From Lucifuga dentata (Eukaryota; Chordata; Actinopteri; Ophidiiformes; Bythitidae), in NCBI GenBank assembly GCA_014773175.1, contig VXCM01000800.1, positions 1 to 64,000 of the forward strand: a stretch of DNA of 64,000 nucleotides, written 5' to 3'. This document shows positions 62,033 to 64,000 of this stretch, piece by piece (the stretch's first letter is position 1; the number at the start of each line of letters is the position of its first letter). The position numbers and the translations under genes were made by a program. The notes below the pieces were generated by a model, which searched no databases, was not told the origin of the DNA, and saw only the letters and a program-made list of their open reading frames with translations.

Positions 62033-64000
62033 ACCTGTAGAGACTTGAAAACATGCTTGAAATAGGCTATCACAGTGAGCAAGACATCTATTAACTTTAT
62101 TGTCAAAGTAACTTAATTTTAGCATTTCAAATACAAAAATACTAGTGAACCTTTCTCCAAATTCTTACACCAAGACTGAACTGTATAAGCGTTGGTGAGC
62201 TTGGAATCTCAGTTTCTTCCAGAACCAAAATTAAGTCCAAGGGTTATGAGATTTTGGTAAGCCTGGAGCCAAATTTTTCAAATTTTTCAATTTTTCATAC
62301 CTGACACCAAAGTCTGTATGAAAAGCGGTGAGAATATTTGATGAGACCAACCCAACTCTCTAAGGTCTTCTTGAATCCTGTTAACTTCCAAATTTAACAT
62401 CAATTCTAGCAGACAGTCACTGACCCACCTTGCTGCCTTGCTCAGTGGCCACCTGTCTCTTGTTCTCTTCATCTGACTTGTTACCTACAAGTATCTTCTG
62501 GACCTTGTCAGGTGCATACTATAGAGCGAGATAAAGGGAAGAGAATTAAAAAGTCAAGAGAAAGCTGAGGGAAAACATGGCAACAGCACTACTTAGGGAA
62601 AAAAAGCCAAAGCTTAAAAGTTAGTGGGACACCTGCCAAGATAGATATGGCATATTCACACAGACCCATTTAGAAAATTATGTCTGCAATGACTAAATTA
62701 ATTGAAGAAAATCATCTGGGAAATGACAAGGGGAAGCAGGGAAGACATGGTGCTTCATGAAGCCTAAAGACCATTAAAAAGTGACTGCCAGACAAAAATT
62801 GTGTTCCTTACAATATTCATGGTTAAACATTTAAAAATAAGATGGCAAGTATTTGGAAATGACAATATGAAACGATGTCAGGCATCTGCTGTTTGTCAAC
62901 CTCAGATCTCTGCACAGTAACCCACTTTGTCAGTTTGCCCTTTCCATAATGAGGGAAAAAAAATGCCAGTCGGTTTTCCACTGTGCCTTATTTATCCAAT
63001 TCTTAAAACTCTGATCTGCATCACCAACCTCGTCCACGTCGCTGGCCCACTTCATGATGTGTTGGAAAGATCGCTCACTCGTTATGTCGTACACCAGGAA
63101 AATTCCCTGTGGACACAGATTCAAAAACCAGATCAAAACTGAAGCATTTTTAGGCACTTTAGAGAATCTTGGCTTTAAAAATGTCAAAAAGAGATCAAAA
63201 GAGTGTATCTTTTTTTTTTCAAATCAACAAATCACCATTTGAAAACATGAATATATAATTATTTTATTGTAGAACCTCCATTAGCAGCAAGAACCTCCAC
63301 CAAACAATTCCTGTAGCTAGTGATTAGACTTGCACAACACTGATGATGAATTTTAGACTCTTTCTCCCAAGAAAATTATTTCACTTCGCCAATATTTCTC
63401 GGATTCCTTGCATGAACAACCCTCTTCGGGTCATGCCTCATCAATTAAGGTTTAGACTATGACTTAGCCATTCCAAAACATGATTATCTTCTACTTAAAA
63501 TGTTGATTTACATATGTTTTTGTTAATTGGCTTGGTAACTTACTTTGATACTTCAAATGCTGCATTTTGCAACTTTAATACATGTGCTTTTGATCCCTTT
63601 GGAGCTCCTTAAAATGGCTCACAATAACTAAACAAACATTAAAGATAAGCAACTTGTGTGAGTAACAAATTTTAATTTTAGTAATAGAAAATTTTATGCC
63701 ACTTTATAGCAATAATTACATGAATATATGGGAAAACACTTTCAATTATTGTATCAATAGAGGAGTTCAGCTGCTCAGCTACCTGTGCTCGTCTGTAGTA
63801 CTGTTTAGTGATGGTCTGGTAGCGTTCCTGGCCTGCAGTATCCCTACGCAGACAACAAAAAACACACACATATATTATTAACATTTTAATGATACAACAA
63901 GCTTTGAAAGTTACATTATTTTGCAGCATTTCCTGTTATTTTGTCATGATCTTACCATATCTGTATCCGTACTTTGATACCATCGATTAGTAGTGTCTTC
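61165..64000 (-). CDS. rab15: rab15, Rab family small GTPase (3' six coding exons; 5' end outside window)
   Basis: Exons, minus strand: 64000-63956 (partial), 63843-63783, 63106-63029, 62518-62429, 61575-61510, 61326-61165. All have AG/GT boundaries and one continuous frame from KTLLIDGIKVRIQIW to the stop at 61165. Visible GTPase motifs: G3 DTAGQ in exon 63843-63783, G4 NKSD in exon 62518-62429, and G5 ETSA in exon 61575-61510. SERSFQHIMKWASDVDEYAP and the exon lengths (60, 78, 90 and 66 nt blocks) match vertebrate RAB15. The protein ends GKGCWC, a CXC double-geranylgeranylation signal. Family knowledge: Rab15 acts on early/recycling endosomes, mainly in neural tissue. The missing first exon should carry the P-loop. 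It follows sipa1l1 tail-to-head on the same strand. Confidence 0.95.
61510..61575 (-). CDS. rab15: rab15 coding exon with G5 motif ETSA
   Basis: 66 nt, 22 codons, from TTTCCAG|CTGGCC to ACAGAG|GTGAGG. Encodes LAKAYGMDFFETSAFTNHNI plus TE. Confidence 0.95.
61576..62428 (-). other. rab15 intron with repeat insertions
   Basis: Poly-A with N (61752-61784) and the single-arm TTAA element; otherwise unremarkable. Confidence 0.75.
61836..62130. mobile_element. TTAA-type inverted-arm element, copy 4, left arm only, in a rab15 intron
   Basis: TTAAGGACCTTGCCGGTGAG and then GTTTGCATGTTTGAGTCCAA start the arm. Inner sequence (ACTTTATTGTCAAAGTAACT) matches copy 1 near 35135. A right arm was not found. 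A poly-A tract (62001-62029) interrupts it. Confidence 0.6.
62429..62518 (-). CDS. rab15: rab15 coding exon with G4 motif NKSD
   Basis: 90 nt, 30 codons, from CTATAG|TATGCA to AGCAAG|GTGGGT. Encodes YAPDKVQKILVGNKSDEENK and RQVATEQGSK; NKSD sets guanine specificity. Confidence 0.95.
62519..63782 (-). other. rab15 introns flanking exon 63029-63106
   Basis: AT-rich sequence; no further exon, repeat family or regulatory motif recognised. Confidence 0.7.
63029..63106 (-). CDS. rab15: rab15 coding exon (GIFLVYDITSER...)
   Basis: 78 nt, 26 codons, from TCCACAG|GGAATT to GACGAG|GTTGGT. Encodes GIFLVYDITSERSFQHIMKW and ASDVDE; phase 0 at both ends. Confidence 0.95.
63783..63843 (-). CDS. rab15: rab15 coding exon with switch II (DTAGQERYQTITKQYYRRAQ)
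   Basis: 61 nt from GCGTAG|GGATAC to GCACAG|GTAGCT. Contains the G3 motif DTAGQ with the catalytic Gln, and the switch II helix. Confidence 0.95.
63956..64000 (-). CDS. rab15: rab15 coding exon (partial, cut by window end)
   Basis: Encodes KTLLIDGIKVRIQIW, the interswitch strands before G3. The donor is ATATG|GTAAGA at 63956. The exon continues past position 64000. Confidence 0.92.

Overview
The window is a piece of a bony-fish (teleost) nuclear chromosome. It is AT-rich, its genes are split by long introns with GT/AG boundaries, it is full of dinucleotide microsatellites and fish-type DNA transposons, and it carries a fish-style LINE. No bacterial, phage or organellar features were seen.

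Two protein genes are recognised with confidence, both on the minus strand. (1) Positions 1 to about 50,300 hold the 5' half of sipa1l1 (SPAR/E6TP1, a Rap GTPase-activating protein of synapses). Eight coding exons between 11335 and 165 join in frame to 990 codons: the N-terminal region, the whole RapGAP domain and the run-up to the PDZ domain. The PDZ and C-terminal exons lie beyond position 1. Upstream I infer a non-coding 5' region: an exon at 11747-11885, an exon at 27398-27445, and a first exon in a CpG-rich promoter near 50.1-50.5 kb. The promoter carries a palindromic TCTCGCGAGA element and an RFX-type X-box. (2) Positions 61,165-64,000 hold the last six coding exons of rab15, a Rab GTPase of endocytic recycling. 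They end in the prenylation motif CWC; the first coding exon lies beyond position 64,000.

The large introns and the 50.5-61.0 kb intergenic stretch contain: a 5'-truncated LINE whose remaining 664-codon reading frame is uninterrupted (37.2-39.4 kb); a hAT-like element with a BED-finger remnant (16.9-18.1 kb); another inverted-repeat element (20.1-20.9 kb); a family of about 0.5-1 kb elements flanked by TTAA with long inverted arms (four copies, at 34.9, 42.7, 52.3 and 61.8 kb); a second TTAA-flanked element at 56.1 kb; a 21-bp-unit minisatellite at 27.75-28.09 kb; and many simple repeats.

The least explained signal is on the plus strand at 28.14-28.56 kb, inside a sipa1l1 intron. A TATA box, a 53-codon ORF in good start context and an AATAAA signal line up as a compact intronless transcription unit whose product I do not recognise. 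Four single-N gaps are flanked by exact 61- or 67-bp direct repeats and are best read as unmerged assembly overlaps, not biology. I found no convincing new multi-gene system.
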